The notes below the pieces were generated by a model that was given only the letters and a program-made list of their open reading frames with translations, did not search any database and was not told where the DNA came from. Of a stretch of DNA of 64,000 nt, positions 24,418 to 32,997 are shown piece after piece (within the stretch, counting starts at the first letter, position 1; each line of letters opens with the position of its first letter). The DNA lies in assembly GCF_026017845.1 (NCBI RefSeq), contig NZ_CP100416.1, forward strand, positions 386,972-450,971, read 5' to 3'. This stretch comes from Amycolatopsis mediterranei (GTDB lineage: Bacteria; Actinomycetota; Actinomycetes; Mycobacteriales; Pseudonocardiaceae). Made by a program: the position numbers and the translations under genes.

Positions 24418-24600
24418 TCAGGTGCGCTCGCGGTACTGCGAGTCCTCGCTCGGCGCGGTGAGCAAGGGCTCCCGGAGCGCACCCGGTGTGGGTCCCGGCG
24501 CCGCGGGGGCAGCGCGGCGCCGGGACCGGGATCCGACCCGGCCGGGCGCGGTCGGCCGGTCGGAAAGTCTGTGTTGGTCGAAACGGCTGCGTTTTCGCAT
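24418..24600 (-). CDS. Small basic hypothetical protein, 60 residues
   Basis: ATG 24600, with AGGGG 11 bases upstream, opens MRKRSRFDQHRLSDRPTAP and ends REPLLTAPSEDSQYRERT. The N-terminus is strongly basic and the C-terminus polar. No family recognised. The rest of 24328-24764 holds nothing else I can support. Confidence 0.4.
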   Translation of the reverse strand: MRKRSRFDQHRLSDRPTAPGRVGSRSRRRAAPAAPGPTPGALREPLLTAPSEDSQYRERT

Positions 24601-24764
24601 GGTTTTCGCCCCTGGGGTACGTCGGACGCCTTCCGGCGTCATGAGACGTGAAAGAGCCACGGATTACGGGCTGTACCAGGGGAAACGTCACGCCTCAACG
24701 GCGTGCGAGCGCGCCTTGATGATCTTGATTTGGGCGCACTTGTCCCCGGCTGCCCGGTCGGGGG

Positions 24765-26438
24765 TCAGTCGGGAGAGGTGGTGGGCAGGGCGGCTTCCCT
24801 CCCTGCGCCGTCGACCTCGTGGTCGCGGCTGGTGCCGATCAGCTTGAGCTGCGTGGTGGTGACGTCGTCGGTGTGGACGGCGAAGGCGTGGCGGGCGCCG
24901 CCGGGGCCGTCGTGGCCCGGGGCGGCGGTGGGGGCCGGCGCGCTCGGGGCGGTGGTGCCGCCGGGCAGGCCGGGCGTGGAGTCGCCGCCGCCGGTCGTGG
25001 CGTGGGTGCCGGAGTCGCGCGGCTGCTCGTGGACCGCCGGCAGCGGCTCCGCGTGCCGGACGACGACGAGGCGCGGCGTGACCGCGACCCGGGTGGTCTG
25101 CTGCTGCGGGTCGGCGGCCGTCGTCGGAACCGCGCCCGGGACGGTCTCGAGGACCGTGGCGGGCGCCTGCGTGACGACGGCAGCCGTCGTCACGCCGGGC
25201 ACGACCGCGATGACGCCGCCGGAGTTCGAGCCGCCGCCGAACACGGGGCCCAGGATGTCGTCGAGGGGCAGCAGCACGGGGCCGCCGGGGTTGCCCCCGA
25301 GCGGCTGGGTGAGCGGCGCGAGCACGGTGTGGGAGAGCGTGTCCGTGACGGCGCCGACGGTGTCCGTGACGGTGGAGAGCGTTCCGCCGACCACGTCCAG
25401 GACGCCGCCGAGGAGGCCGCCGAGCAGGTCACCGCCGGAGGAAGTGGGCTTGGCGGGAGCGGCCGGCTGGTCAGCGGTGTCCTTTGTGGTCGCTTCGGTG
25501 GTCGCTCCTGTGGTCGCGACGCTGACCACCTTCAGCGTGCTGCCGACGAGGTTGCCGAGCAGGTTCCCGCTGGAAGAGGTGGCCTTCGGTGCTTCGGCGG
25601 TCGTCGCCTTGGTTGTTGTCTTGGTGGGGGTGGCAGCCGAGCTGTCCGATGTCGTGGCGGCGGGCTCCTCGGTGGAAGAGCTTTCCGAGGAGGCGGCGGC
25701 CGGGTCGCTGTCCTGCGTGGTGGCCGTCGGCTGACCGGCGGTGCTGCCGTCCGGCGTGGTGCCCGCCGACTCGCTGGCGCTGTCCGGGGTGGCTGCCGGC
25801 CCTTCGGCGGCACCGCCGTCCGGTGCAGTGGCTGCAGGCCCTTCGGCGGGGTCGCCGGCCGCCGGCGCTCCGGCGGGGCTGCCGTCCGGCGTGGTGGCCG
25901 CCGGCTGTCCGTCGGCCGAGCTGTCCTTTGTGGTCTCGTCCGCCTGCGTCTCATCCGCCGCGGGCGGTTCGGCGCTGTCGGTCTTCGGCTGCCCCTCGCA
26001 GGTGGCGGCCCCGGTCTCGTGGTGGCTCTTGCGGTGCCTGGCGTGCCAGAGCGGCTTAGCGGCATGGTCCACAGTGGAAACCACGGGCGCGTCCGGGCAC
26101 GCCGGCCGCTCGGCGGCCGACGCGGTGCTGCCGGACAGCGCGGCGCCGAGCAGCCAGCCCGCGAGGGTCAGCCCACCGGCGACCAGGATCTTGGCGGCGG
26201 GCCGCTGCAGCGAGGCCGCCCACGGGCGCGGCGCCCGTACGCGCGCGTACGAGGCTTCCGCTTCACCCGGCGTAAGCGCAGGCGGAACGGCAGCATCCGG
26301 TGTGGGCGCAGGCCGAACGGGAGTGTCCAGCGCAGGCCGAACGGAAGTGTCCAGCGCGGACCGAACGGGAGTGCCCAGCGCGGACCGAACGGGAGCGTCG
26401 CGGCGCGCGTCCGCCGTGCTGCTCACCGCCACCACCAC
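24765..26438 (-). CDS. Large low-complexity exported protein with TPDGS/PAA repeats
   Basis: 557 residues. Residues 15-48 are 8-residue repeats (VRSALDTP type). A membrane or signal helix (about 82-102, LVAGGLTLAGWLLGAALSG) is followed by an AxA-like cleavage site. Then comes a short His-rich stretch (WHARHRKSHHETG), about 130 residues of Ala/Pro/Thr/Ser/Asp with PAATTPDGS-like repeats, and two Gly/Leu segments (SSSGNLLGNLVGSTLKVV and SSGGDLLGGLLGGVLDVV) that look duplicated. No catalytic motif or LPxTG anchor. A cell-surface or wall-spanning role is inferred from composition. The start among several GTGs near 26438 is uncertain. Confidence 0.65.
   Translation of the reverse strand: MVVAVSSTADARRDAPVRSALGTPVRSALDTSVRPALDTPVRPAPTPDAAVPPALTPGEAEASYARVRAPRPWAASLQRPAAKILVAGGLTLAGWLLGAALSGSTASAAERPACPDAPVVSTVDHAAKPLWHARHRKSHHETGAATCEGQPKTDSAEPPAADETQADETTKDSSADGQPAATTPDGSPAGAPAAGDPAEGPAATAPDGGAAEGPAATPDSASESAGTTPDGSTAGQPTATTQDSDPAAASSESSSTEEPAATTSDSSAATPTKTTTKATTAEAPKATSSSGNLLGNLVGSTLKVVSVATTGATTEATTKDTADQPAAPAKPTSSGGDLLGGLLGGVLDVVGGTLSTVTDTVGAVTDTLSHTVLAPLTQPLGGNPGGPVLLPLDDILGPVFGGGSNSGGVIAVVPGVTTAAVVTQAPATVLETVPGAVPTTAADPQQQTTRVAVTPRLVVVRHAEPLPAVHEQPRDSGTHATTGGGDSTPGLPGGTTAPSAPAPTAAPGHDGPGGARHAFAVHTDDVTTTQLKLIGTSRDHEVDGAGREAALPTTSPD
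26307..26402. repeat. Four tandem 24-bp repeats inside the exported-protein gene
   Basis: Units begin at 26307, 26331, 26355 and 26379, each built around CCGAACGG(G/A)AGTG(T/C)CCAG. They encode the 8-residue repeats near the N-terminus, before the membrane helix. In-frame copy-number change by slippage is possible. Confidence 0.8.
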
Positions 26439-27176
26439 CGTCCGCGCCTGAGGCTTCCGCGATTTCCGCTCGAGCCAGTTCTTGCTGGGGTCTTTCTCCG
26501 GCCAGGTCGCAGTTCCCCCGGGGCTGCACTCGTTCTAGCACCGCTCGGAGTCTTTCATCTCTCCCGCGTTCGATCCAGCCCGCGAGGCCGAGCAGCCCAC
26601 CCGGACAACGTATCTGCGGCCGACGAGTTGATCACTCTCAGTGCCGTTCGGGTGTGCGCTTACGGCCATTCGGACGAGTTCTGCAATTTGCACATTCGGC
26701 GATGACCTGATGTTTCCCGCTGCCCGGACGCGCTTTGTGTCGACTCGGTTCCGTTCGGTGCACACCCCGTGGTTTCGGCCAAGCGGCCGGAATTCCACCC
26801 GGGATGCGGAATCGCCACTGGGCCGAACGGGGTCACCCGGGCAGCTTCGCTTGCCCTGCGCCGAAATCGTGCGGCTCGCACCGGTCCGGAATCCGGCTGC
26901 GGTCCGTGATCATGAAAGGCCTCGGCCGGTCGCCTGGGGACGTCCGGCGCGGGTGGTGCTCGCCAGGCGGAGCCGCGCGGCGGGGAGCCGGCCGTGCTCA
27001 TCGCGGCCGTTGCGGGACGCAGTCATCGCCGTCGCGGAGAGTGACGACTCGGAGCGGCAAGTGCTGGGCGCGCCCCCGGTCCCGCGGGCCTCCGGCGCGC
27101 CGGTCGAGACCGCGCCCGCTCCCGGTGCCCCGCCGGAACGGCCGCGAAGGACGTCTACTCAGCCGGATCGCGGTGA
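26439..27176. other. 738-base region without a supportable gene
   Basis: Open frames here have no start-site context, family motif or plausible composition. The part 26640-26780 is lower in GC and holds several (C/A)(C/T)TTCGG-like hexamers, the same core as in the 24-bp repeats. Promoters for the exported protein gene are expected near 26440-26700, but I could not identify one. Confidence 0.4.
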
Positions 27177-28343
27177 TCAGACCAGTTTGCGCAATCGGGT
27201 GATGGCCTCGTCGATGACCTCGTTGCGCTTGCAGAACGCAAAACGCAGCAGGTGGTTCCACTCGTCCGGGTGATCGGTGAACACCTTCACCGGCACCGCG
27301 GCGACCCCGACCCGGCCCGGCAGTTCCCAGGCCAGATCGGCGGCGTCGGTGAAGCCGAGCGGCCGGACGTCGACGCAGACGAAGTACGTGCCCGCCGTCG
27401 GCCGCACGGCGAACCCGGCGTCCGCGAGGCCGGCCGAAAGCCGGTCGCGCTTTTCCTGCAGCGACGCGCGCAGGCCGTCGACCCAGGGCAGCTCGTGGTC
27501 GAGCGCGTGCGCGACGGCCGGTTGCAGCGGGCCGCCCGAAACGAAGGTGATGAACTGCTTCGCCGCCTTCACCGCCGAGACGAGCTCCGGCGTCGAGCAG
27601 ACCCAGCCGATCTTCCAGCCGGTGCAGTTGAACGTCTTGCCGGCGCTGGCGATGCTCACCGTCCGCGGCCGCATGCCGGGCAGCGTGACCAGTGGGATGT
27701 GCGCCGCGTCGTCGAAGACCAGGTGTTCGTAGACCTCGTCGCAGATCGCGATGAGGTCGTGTTCGACGCACAGCGCGGCCAGCGCCTCGAGCTCGGCGCG
27801 GGTGAACACGGTGCCGGTCGGGTTGTGCGGCGAGTTCACCAGGATCGCCCTGGTCCGCGGCGTGACGGCGGCGCGCAGTCCGTCGACGTCGAGGCCGAAC
27901 CGGCCGTCCGGGCCCTCGACCAGGCCGACGACCCGGCGCTCGGCGCCCGCCATCGCGACCGCGGCGGCGTAGGAGTCGTAGTACGGCTCGATGACGATCA
28001 CCTCGTCACCGGGCTCGGTCAGGGCCAGCAACGCTGCCGCAATGGCCTCGGTCGCGCCCGCGGTGACCAGGATCTCGGTGTCCGGGTCGTAGTCGGTGCC
28101 GTAGCGCAGCCGGTGCCGGGCGATCGCCGCCCGCAGCTCGGGCCGTCCGGGCCCCGGCGGGTACTGGTTCGCCCCGCCGAACAGGGCGTTCTTCGCCGCT
28201 TCGAGCATCCCGGCCGGGCCGTCGGTGTCCGGGAAGCCCTGGCCGAGGTTGACCGCGTCGTGCCGGACGGCCAGCGCCGTCATCTCGGCGAAGATGGTCG
28301 AGGTGAACGGTCGGAGCCGGGGGACGAGAGCAGGTTCGCGCAC
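27177..28343 (-). CDS. PLP-dependent aminotransferase, DapC-like
   Basis: 388 residues, fold type I. VNLGQGFPDTDGP at the N-terminus, ANQYPPGPGRPELRAAIA, LVNSPHNPTGTVFTRAEL, the PLP lysine in SIASAGKTFNCTGWKIGWV and LRFAFCKRNEV at the end. The N-terminus and length resemble mycobacterial Rv0858c, annotated as N-succinyldiaminopimelate aminotransferase, and the methionine/kynurenine aminotransferase group; the acceptor cannot be decided from sequence. The start lies only 29 bases from the divergent DUF445 gene. Confidence 0.9.
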   Translation of the reverse strand: MREPALVPRLRPFTSTIFAEMTALAVRHDAVNLGQGFPDTDGPAGMLEAAKNALFGGANQYPPGPGRPELRAAIARHRLRYGTDYDPDTEILVTAGATEAIAAALLALTEPGDEVIVIEPYYDSYAAAVAMAGAERRVVGLVEGPDGRFGLDVDGLRAAVTPRTRAILVNSPHNPTGTVFTRAELEALAALCVEHDLIAICDEVYEHLVFDDAAHIPLVTLPGMRPRTVSIASAGKTFNCTGWKIGWVCSTPELVSAVKAAKQFITFVSGGPLQPAVAHALDHELPWVDGLRASLQEKRDRLSAGLADAGFAVRPTAGTYFVCVDVRPLGFTDAADLAWELPGRVGVAAVPVKVFTDHPDEWNHLLRFAFCKRNEVIDEAITRLRKLV

Positions 28344-28372
28344 GATCAGCCATCCTCACGGACAATGGCGAT

Positions 28373-29671
28373 GTGGAGCAACTGACCCCCGCGAAGGTGA
28401 CGCCCGCCGACCCACCGGGCGGCGCGGCCGGTGAAGAGGAAAAGCGGCGTGCGCTGCGCAAGATGAAGCTCGTCGCGCTGTCGTTCCTCCTCGGCGCGAC
28501 GCTCGTGTTCCTGCTGACCAGCTGGGCCCAGTCGGCCGGCTGGCCGGGCTGGGTCGGGTACGTGCGGGCCGCGGCCGAGGCCGGCATGGTCGGCGCGCTG
28601 GCCGACTGGTTCGCCGTCACGGCGCTGTTCCGGCACCCGCTCGGGCTGAAGATCCCGCACACGGCGATCATCCCGAACAAGAAGGACGCGCTGGGCAACA
28701 GCCTCGGCGACTTCGTCGGCTCGAACTTCCTGTCCGAGGAGGTCGTGCGCGACAAGCTCAAGCGCGTCGAGATCGCCCGGCGCCTCGGCGCCTGGCTCGC
28801 CGAGCCGGACAACGCCGAGCGCGTGACGTCCGAGCTGGCCACGGTGGTCCGTGCGGCCGTGAAGGTGCTTCGCGACGAAGACGTCCAGGCGATCATGGAG
28901 CAGGCGGTCGCCCGCCGGATCATCGACAAGCCGTGGGGCCCGCCGCTGGGCAAGATCCTGCAGGGCGTGTTCGCCGACGGCGCGCACCACAAGCTCGTGG
29001 ACCTGATGTGCGACCGCGGCTACGAGTGGGTGCGCGACAACCACACGACGATGCTGCGCGTGGTGTCGGACCGGGCGCCGAGCTGGTCGCCGAAGTTCGT
29101 CGACGAGATGCTGGCCGACAAGGTCTACGGCGAGGTGCTGTCCTTCGCCTGGGCGGTCAAGACCGACGTCAACCACCCGATGCGGCTGGCGCTGGACAAG
29201 TTCCTCGGCGAGTTCGCCCAGGACCTGCAGACCGACCCGGACGTGATGGCCCGCGCCGAGCAGGTCAAGGGCCAGCTCGTGCACCACGAAGAGGTGCAGC
29301 GGCTGATCGGCTCGGCGTGGAGCACGGCCAAGGAGATGCTGCTGACCGCGGCCGAGGACCCGTCGAGCGAGCTGCGCCGGCGCGTCCGGCTCGGGCTCAC
29401 CTCGCTCGGGCAGCGGCTGAGCACCGACGACCAGCTGCGCGCGAAGGCCGACGGCTGGGTCGAGGGGGCCGCGGCGTACCTCGTGAAGAACTACTCACGG
29501 GAGATCACCACGATCATCACCGACACGGTCGAGCGATGGGACGCCGAGGAGACGTCCCGCAAGATCGAGCTCCAGGTGGGCCGCGACCTGCAGTTCATCC
29601 GGATCAACGGCACGGTGGTGGGCGCGCTCGCCGGGCTGGTCATCTATGCCGTCGCGGAGCTGCTGTTCTGA
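28373..29671 (+). CDS. DUF445 membrane protein
   Basis: 432 residues. N-terminal membrane helix (LVALSFLLGATLVFLLTSW), the conserved AAAEAGMVGALADWFAVTALFRHPLGLKIPHTAIIPNKKDALG, a long helical soluble region and a C-terminal membrane helix (INGTVVGALAGLVIYAVAELLF). The family (YheB/YjiN) is widespread with unknown function. The GTG start follows GACAAT by six bases, so the transcript may be leaderless. Confidence 0.9.
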   Translation: MEQLTPAKVTPADPPGGAAGEEEKRRALRKMKLVALSFLLGATLVFLLTSWAQSAGWPGWVGYVRAAAEAGMVGALADWFAVTALFRHPLGLKIPHTAIIPNKKDALGNSLGDFVGSNFLSEEVVRDKLKRVEIARRLGAWLAEPDNAERVTSELATVVRAAVKVLRDEDVQAIMEQAVARRIIDKPWGPPLGKILQGVFADGAHHKLVDLMCDRGYEWVRDNHTTMLRVVSDRAPSWSPKFVDEMLADKVYGEVLSFAWAVKTDVNHPMRLALDKFLGEFAQDLQTDPDVMARAEQVKGQLVHHEEVQRLIGSAWSTAKEMLLTAAEDPSSELRRRVRLGLTSLGQRLSTDDQLRAKADGWVEGAAAYLVKNYSREITTIITDTVERWDAEETSRKIELQVGRDLQFIRINGTVVGALAGLVIYAVAELLF

Positions 29672-29712
29672 GGGCATGGACATATACCACACCTGGGGGA
29701 GCTTCAAACCAG

Positions 29713-29849
29713 TTGTCCACAGGAAGCTGAGTTATCCCCCGGGTTATCCACAGTTTTTCACGGTGATGGCCTAACGGCTGTCCACAACGTGTGGGGGCGG
29801 AGCGGTCCGGGGCGTGGATATGTGGTGATCCGTCCCCAAGTTGTCCACA
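29713..29849. other. Cluster of DnaA boxes
   Basis: Between the DUF445 and CGNR genes lie TTGTCCACA at 29713-29721 and 29841-29849, TTATCCACA at 29744-29752 (perfect E. coli consensus) and CTGTCCACA at 29778-29786. A weaker TTATCCCCC lies at 29732-29740. All are on the plus strand. Four strong boxes in 137 bases of non-coding DNA is far above chance. No dnaA, dnaN or AT-rich unwinding stretch is near, so it is not evidently oriC. Confidence 0.7.
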
Positions 29850-29884
29850 ACCGTTCGAGTGTCCGCCGCTCGGATGAGGGCTGC

Positions 29885-30346
29885 TCAGCCCGCGGCGGCG
29901 CGGGCGCGCCAGCCACGCGCCTTCTCGCGGTTGCCGCAGACGCGCATCGAGCACCACGTCCGCGAGCGGTTGCGCGACTCGTCGTAGAACGCCCACAGGC
30001 AGGTGTCGGCGGGGCAGATCTTCAGCCGGATCCAGTCGCCGCGCACGACCAGGCGCGTGCAGGCCGCGAACACCGCGCCCACGACGTCGTCCGCCACGAG
30101 CGTCGGCCCGTCGGCGGTGAGGGAGATCCGGGTGCCGACGTCGACGCGGCCCCCGGGCAGCCGTGGGTCGCCGATCGCCGCGCGCAGGGCGTCCCGCGCC
30201 GCACGGGCTTCGCCGGCCTGATTGGCTGCCAGCGCGTGCGCGGCCGCCCACTCGCGCCACTGCCCCGGGTCTTCGAGCAGGTCGGTGCCTTCTTCGACGT
30301 TGACCGTGTTGAGGAACTCCACCACGAGGGAGGCGTCGGTGTGCAC
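29885..30346 (-). CDS. CGNR zinc-finger regulator, second copy
   Basis: 153 residues from GTG 30346. ASLVVEFLNTVNVEEGTDLL opens the ABATE part; the finger is LKICPADTCLWAFYDESRNRSRTWCSMRVCGNREKARGWRAR. It differs from the first copy in the finger loop. Upstream, GAGCTAACC and GGTTACTC face each other across a longer gap than the TCTAACC sites at 14545. Confidence 0.88.
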   Translation of the reverse strand: MHTDASLVVEFLNTVNVEEGTDLLEDPGQWREWAAAHALAANQAGEARAARDALRAAIGDPRLPGGRVDVGTRISLTADGPTLVADDVVGAVFAACTRLVVRGDWIRLKICPADTCLWAFYDESRNRSRTWCSMRVCGNREKARGWRARAAAG

Positions 30347-30429
30347 TTGCCGAGTGTACGGCGGTTGCCTTCGGGTGAGCTAACCCACATAATCGCTTCA
30401 CTGGTTACTCAGGATCGAAGGGAGCGACG

Positions 30430-30798
30430 ATGAGTGCGGTACCGACCCTGGGCGTGGTGGCCCTCGACTGCCCCGACCCGGTGGCGCTGGCCGAGTTCTA
30501 CCGCTCGGTGCTGGAGTGGGCGGCGCCCGAGGTGGCCGAGGACGGGCACTGGGTGACGCTGGCCAATCCCGCCGGCGGCGCGGGCCTCGCGTTCCAGCGG
30601 GTGCCCGACTACCGGCCCCCGGCGTGGCCGTCCGCGGAGAACCCGCAGCAGCTGCACCTGGACCTGAACGTCACGGACCTGGAAGCGGCGCACGAGCGCG
30701 TGCTCGGCCTGGGCGCGAAGCTGCTCGACGACACCCCGGAGACGTTCCGCGTCTACGCCGATCCGGTCGGGCACCCGTTCTGCCTCTGCGCCTGCTGA
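30430..30798 (+). CDS. VOC-family protein (glyoxalase-like)
   Basis: 122 residues. LGVVALDCPDPVALAEFYRSVLEW and LHLDLNVTDLEAAHERVLGLGAKLLDDT, with VYADPVGHPFCLC, are the paired beta-alpha-beta-beta-beta modules of the vicinal oxygen chelate superfamily. AAGGGAG precedes the ATG. Specific activity unknown. Confidence 0.88.
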   Translation: MSAVPTLGVVALDCPDPVALAEFYRSVLEWAAPEVAEDGHWVTLANPAGGAGLAFQRVPDYRPPAWPSAENPQQLHLDLNVTDLEAAHERVLGLGAKLLDDTPETFRVYADPVGHPFCLCAC

Positions 30799-30810
30799 CC
30801 CGTTTTTGCG

Positions 30811-30816
30811 TAGGCT
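30811..30816 (+). promoter_or_regulatory. -10 element of a leaderless transcript
   Basis: TAGGCT ends seven bases before GTG 30824 and no Shine-Dalgarno sequence lies between. No convincing -35 was found. Confidence 0.5.
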
Positions 30817-30823
30817 CGGCGGT

Positions 30824-31168
30824 GTGATTTGTCCGAAGTGTCAGAACCAGATGCGGACCGTCGACAAGAACGGCATCCACATCGACCAGTGCGACGGCTG
30901 CCGCGGGATCTTCCTCGACCGCGGTGAGCTCGAGGCCATCGTCGGTGCGGAGAGCTCGTTCTACGGCCGGCAGCCGCCGCCGTACCAGGGCGGTCACGGC
31001 CGCCCCGACTCGCCGCGGCCCTACCGGGGCGGCTACCCGGACTCGCCGCGGCCGCACCGCGGGTACTCGGACTCGCCACGGCCGTACCGCGGCGGCCACC
31101 CGGACTCGCCGCGCCCGTACGGGCAGGGGCACCGCAAGCGCAGCTTCCTCGAGAACCTGTTCGACTGA
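30824..31168 (+). CDS. zf-TFIIB zinc-ribbon protein with DSPRPYRGG repeats
   Basis: 114 residues. ICPKCQNQMRTVDKNGIHIDQCDGCRGIFLDRGELE is a zf-TFIIB ribbon with four cysteines in CxxC pairs. It is followed by four or five copies of DSPRP(Y/H)RG(G) and a basic end, KRSFLENLFD. GTG 30824 is chosen because it gives the family start and lies seven bases after TAGGCT. The repeats make a flexible Arg/Tyr/Pro tail that could bind nucleic acid or drive self-association (inference). One base separates its stop from the next start. Confidence 0.88.
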   Translation: MICPKCQNQMRTVDKNGIHIDQCDGCRGIFLDRGELEAIVGAESSFYGRQPPPYQGGHGRPDSPRPYRGGYPDSPRPHRGYSDSPRPYRGGHPDSPRPYGQGHRKRSFLENLFD

Positions 31169-31169
31169 A

Positions 31170-31781
31170 ATGGGCCTCGACCTGCGGATCTGTCCGGCGT
31201 GTGGCGAGCTGGCCGAACAGCCGATCGTCGAGGGCGCCGTCATCACGTGCCCGAAGTGCGGGCACGAGCGGCCGTTCCGGAAACTGCCCCTGTTCGCGCT
31301 GACCGGCCCCAGCGGCGCCGGGAAGTCGACGATGGGGCCGCTGCTGGCCGCGCGGTTCGCCGGCGACGTCGTGCTGCTGGAGCAGGACATCCTCTGGATC
31401 GATGCCCTGCGCGGCGACGTCACGTCGTTCCGCTCGGTCTGGCTGCGGATGGCGGCGATGGTGCAGCAGAACGGCCGCCCGGTCGTGCTGTGCGGGACGG
31501 TGGCACCGCCGGAGTTCGAGGCCTTGCCGGAGCGCGCGTTCTTCAGCGACATCCACTACCTGGCGCTGGTCGGGTCGCCGGAGTCGCTGCGGGCCCGGCT
31601 GCGGGCGCGTCCGGCCTGGCGGGAGTGGGACGAGCCGCGGATCGAAGAGATGCTGGAGTTCAACGACTGGCTGCGGAACTCGGCGCCCGGACTCGGCGTC
31701 GACGTCTTCGACACCACGGACGTGTCCCGCGAGGCGACGGCCGACCACGTGGAGCAGTGGATCCGCGCGCGGCTGCCTTAG
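31170..31781 (+). CDS. P-loop nucleotide kinase-like protein with zinc ribbon
   Basis: 203 residues. An N-terminal zinc ribbon (RICPACGEL then ITCPKCGHERPF) is followed by a Walker A, ALTGPSGAGKSTMGPLL. LEQDILWIDALRGDVTSFRSVWLRMA and VLCGTVAPPEF resemble the AAA_33/nucleoside-kinase group. ATG 31170 follows the zf-TFIIB stop immediately, so the two zinc-ribbon proteins are one operon. Substrate unknown. Confidence 0.85.
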   Translation: MGLDLRICPACGELAEQPIVEGAVITCPKCGHERPFRKLPLFALTGPSGAGKSTMGPLLAARFAGDVVLLEQDILWIDALRGDVTSFRSVWLRMAAMVQQNGRPVVLCGTVAPPEFEALPERAFFSDIHYLALVGSPESLRARLRARPAWREWDEPRIEEMLEFNDWLRNSAPGLGVDVFDTTDVSREATADHVEQWIRARLP

Positions 31782-32959
31782 CTCGCCGCCCCCGGTGCGG
31801 GCGGCCGGTCGTTGTGCTCCAGCGGCCAGGTGCGGCCGTCCGGGGAGTCGAGCCAGAACTCCTGCCGGTCGCCGGTCACCGTCACCCCGAACCGGTCGCG
31901 GTCCGGCTTGCCCAGCTCGCACCACTCGACGAAGGCCGCCTCGGCGAGCTCCCACAGCGCCCGCGGGCCGCCCTGGGCGACCTCGTCGGCGCCGCCGCGC
32001 TTGCGGTGGCGGACCCACGAGCCGTCCGGGTGGACCAGCGCGACGCCCGGTGTTTCGTCGCCGCCTTCGCGCACCGGCCGGACGCCGGGCAGCGCCAGTC
32101 CCGCGAAGAACTCGAACTGCTTGCGGGGTTGCAGCACCGTCGACATGGGCAGCCGCGTCTGCTCCCAGTCGCCGCGCGAGGGCATCGACAGCGGGCCGGT
32201 CTCCGGCAGCCGGTGCGCGCGAAGCGGCATGAAGCGGCCGTCGCGCGCGAGGACACGGCCCTGCGCGTCGCCGTCCTCGCCGACGACGAGCCGGACCAGC
32301 CCGGCGCCGATCGGGCGGTTCAGCGTCGTGACGATCAGCCCGCCCGGCGCGGTCTGCGCCAGCCAGGCCGGCGGGATCGACGACACCGAAGCGGTGCACA
32401 GCACCCGGTCGAAGATCGTCCCGGCCGGGAAGCCGAGCGCGCCGTCGCCCACCGCGCAGGCCGGGTGGTAGCCCGCGGCGGCCAGCCGCTCGCGCGCCGC
32501 CGCGACGATCGCCGGATCGATGTCCACTGTGGACACCCGGCCGGCGCCGCAGCGGTGGCTCAGCAGCGCGGCGTTGTACCCGGTGCCGGTGCCGATCTCG
32601 AGGACGCACTGCCCGTCGCGCACCCGCAGCTCCTCGAGCATGATCGCCATGATCGAGGGCATGCTCGACGAGCTCGTCGGCGTGCCAGCCACCGGGCCGG
32701 TGCGCCGGGCGAGCTCCCAGCGGCCCGGGTCGTCGTCGAGCTGCGTCACCAGCACATCGCGGGAGTAGACCGTCTCCAGCCAGCCCGGGTCGCCGCGCTC
32801 GACCGCCGCCCACAACCCGCCCGCCGGCATGAAGAACCGCGGCAGGAAGACGTGGCGGGGGACCGCGCGGAAGGCGGCGATCCACTCCGGCGCGTGCAGG
32901 ACGTCCTCGTCGAGGAGGTGCTCGACGAGGCGTCGCCGCAGCCGGGCCGAGCGCGTCAT
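31778..32959 (-). CDS. PIMT-like methyltransferase with C-terminal extension
   Basis: 393 residues. Protein-L-isoaspartate methyltransferase core: WIAAFRAVPRHVFLPRFF, the SAM motif VLEIGTGTGYNAALLSHRCG, VSTVDIDPAIVAAARERL and VLCTASVSSIPPAWLAQTAPGG. The 150-residue extension is of the kind seen in FxLD/graspetide-associated methyltransferases. No ATP-grasp ligase or precursor gene is nearby, so a free-standing repair or peptide-modifying role remains open. Its 3' end overlaps the kinase gene by 4 bases. Confidence 0.87.
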   Translation of the reverse strand: MTRSARLRRRLVEHLLDEDVLHAPEWIAAFRAVPRHVFLPRFFMPAGGLWAAVERGDPGWLETVYSRDVLVTQLDDDPGRWELARRTGPVAGTPTSSSSMPSIMAIMLEELRVRDGQCVLEIGTGTGYNAALLSHRCGAGRVSTVDIDPAIVAAARERLAAAGYHPACAVGDGALGFPAGTIFDRVLCTASVSSIPPAWLAQTAPGGLIVTTLNRPIGAGLVRLVVGEDGDAQGRVLARDGRFMPLRAHRLPETGPLSMPSRGDWEQTRLPMSTVLQPRKQFEFFAGLALPGVRPVREGGDETPGVALVHPDGSWVRHRKRGGADEVAQGGPRALWELAEAAFVEWCELGKPDRDRFGVTVTGDRQEFWLDSPDGRTWPLEHNDRPPAPGAAS

Positions 32960-32997
32960 GGGACCACGGTAGCGGTGAGCACCACCACACCCGATAG

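Noticed and set aside
26439..27176. Several 80-210 codon open frames
   Set aside because: No start context, no domains, biased composition; treated as non-coding.
29713..29849. Chromosomal origin (oriC)
   Set aside because: No dnaA, dnaN, gyr or parAB genes and no AT-rich unwinding region; only a box cluster can be claimed.
31778..32959. Graspetide (ATP-grasp RiPP) cluster, because of the PIMT-type methyltransferase with extension
   Set aside because: No ATP-grasp ligase or precursor peptide gene is in the neighbourhood.
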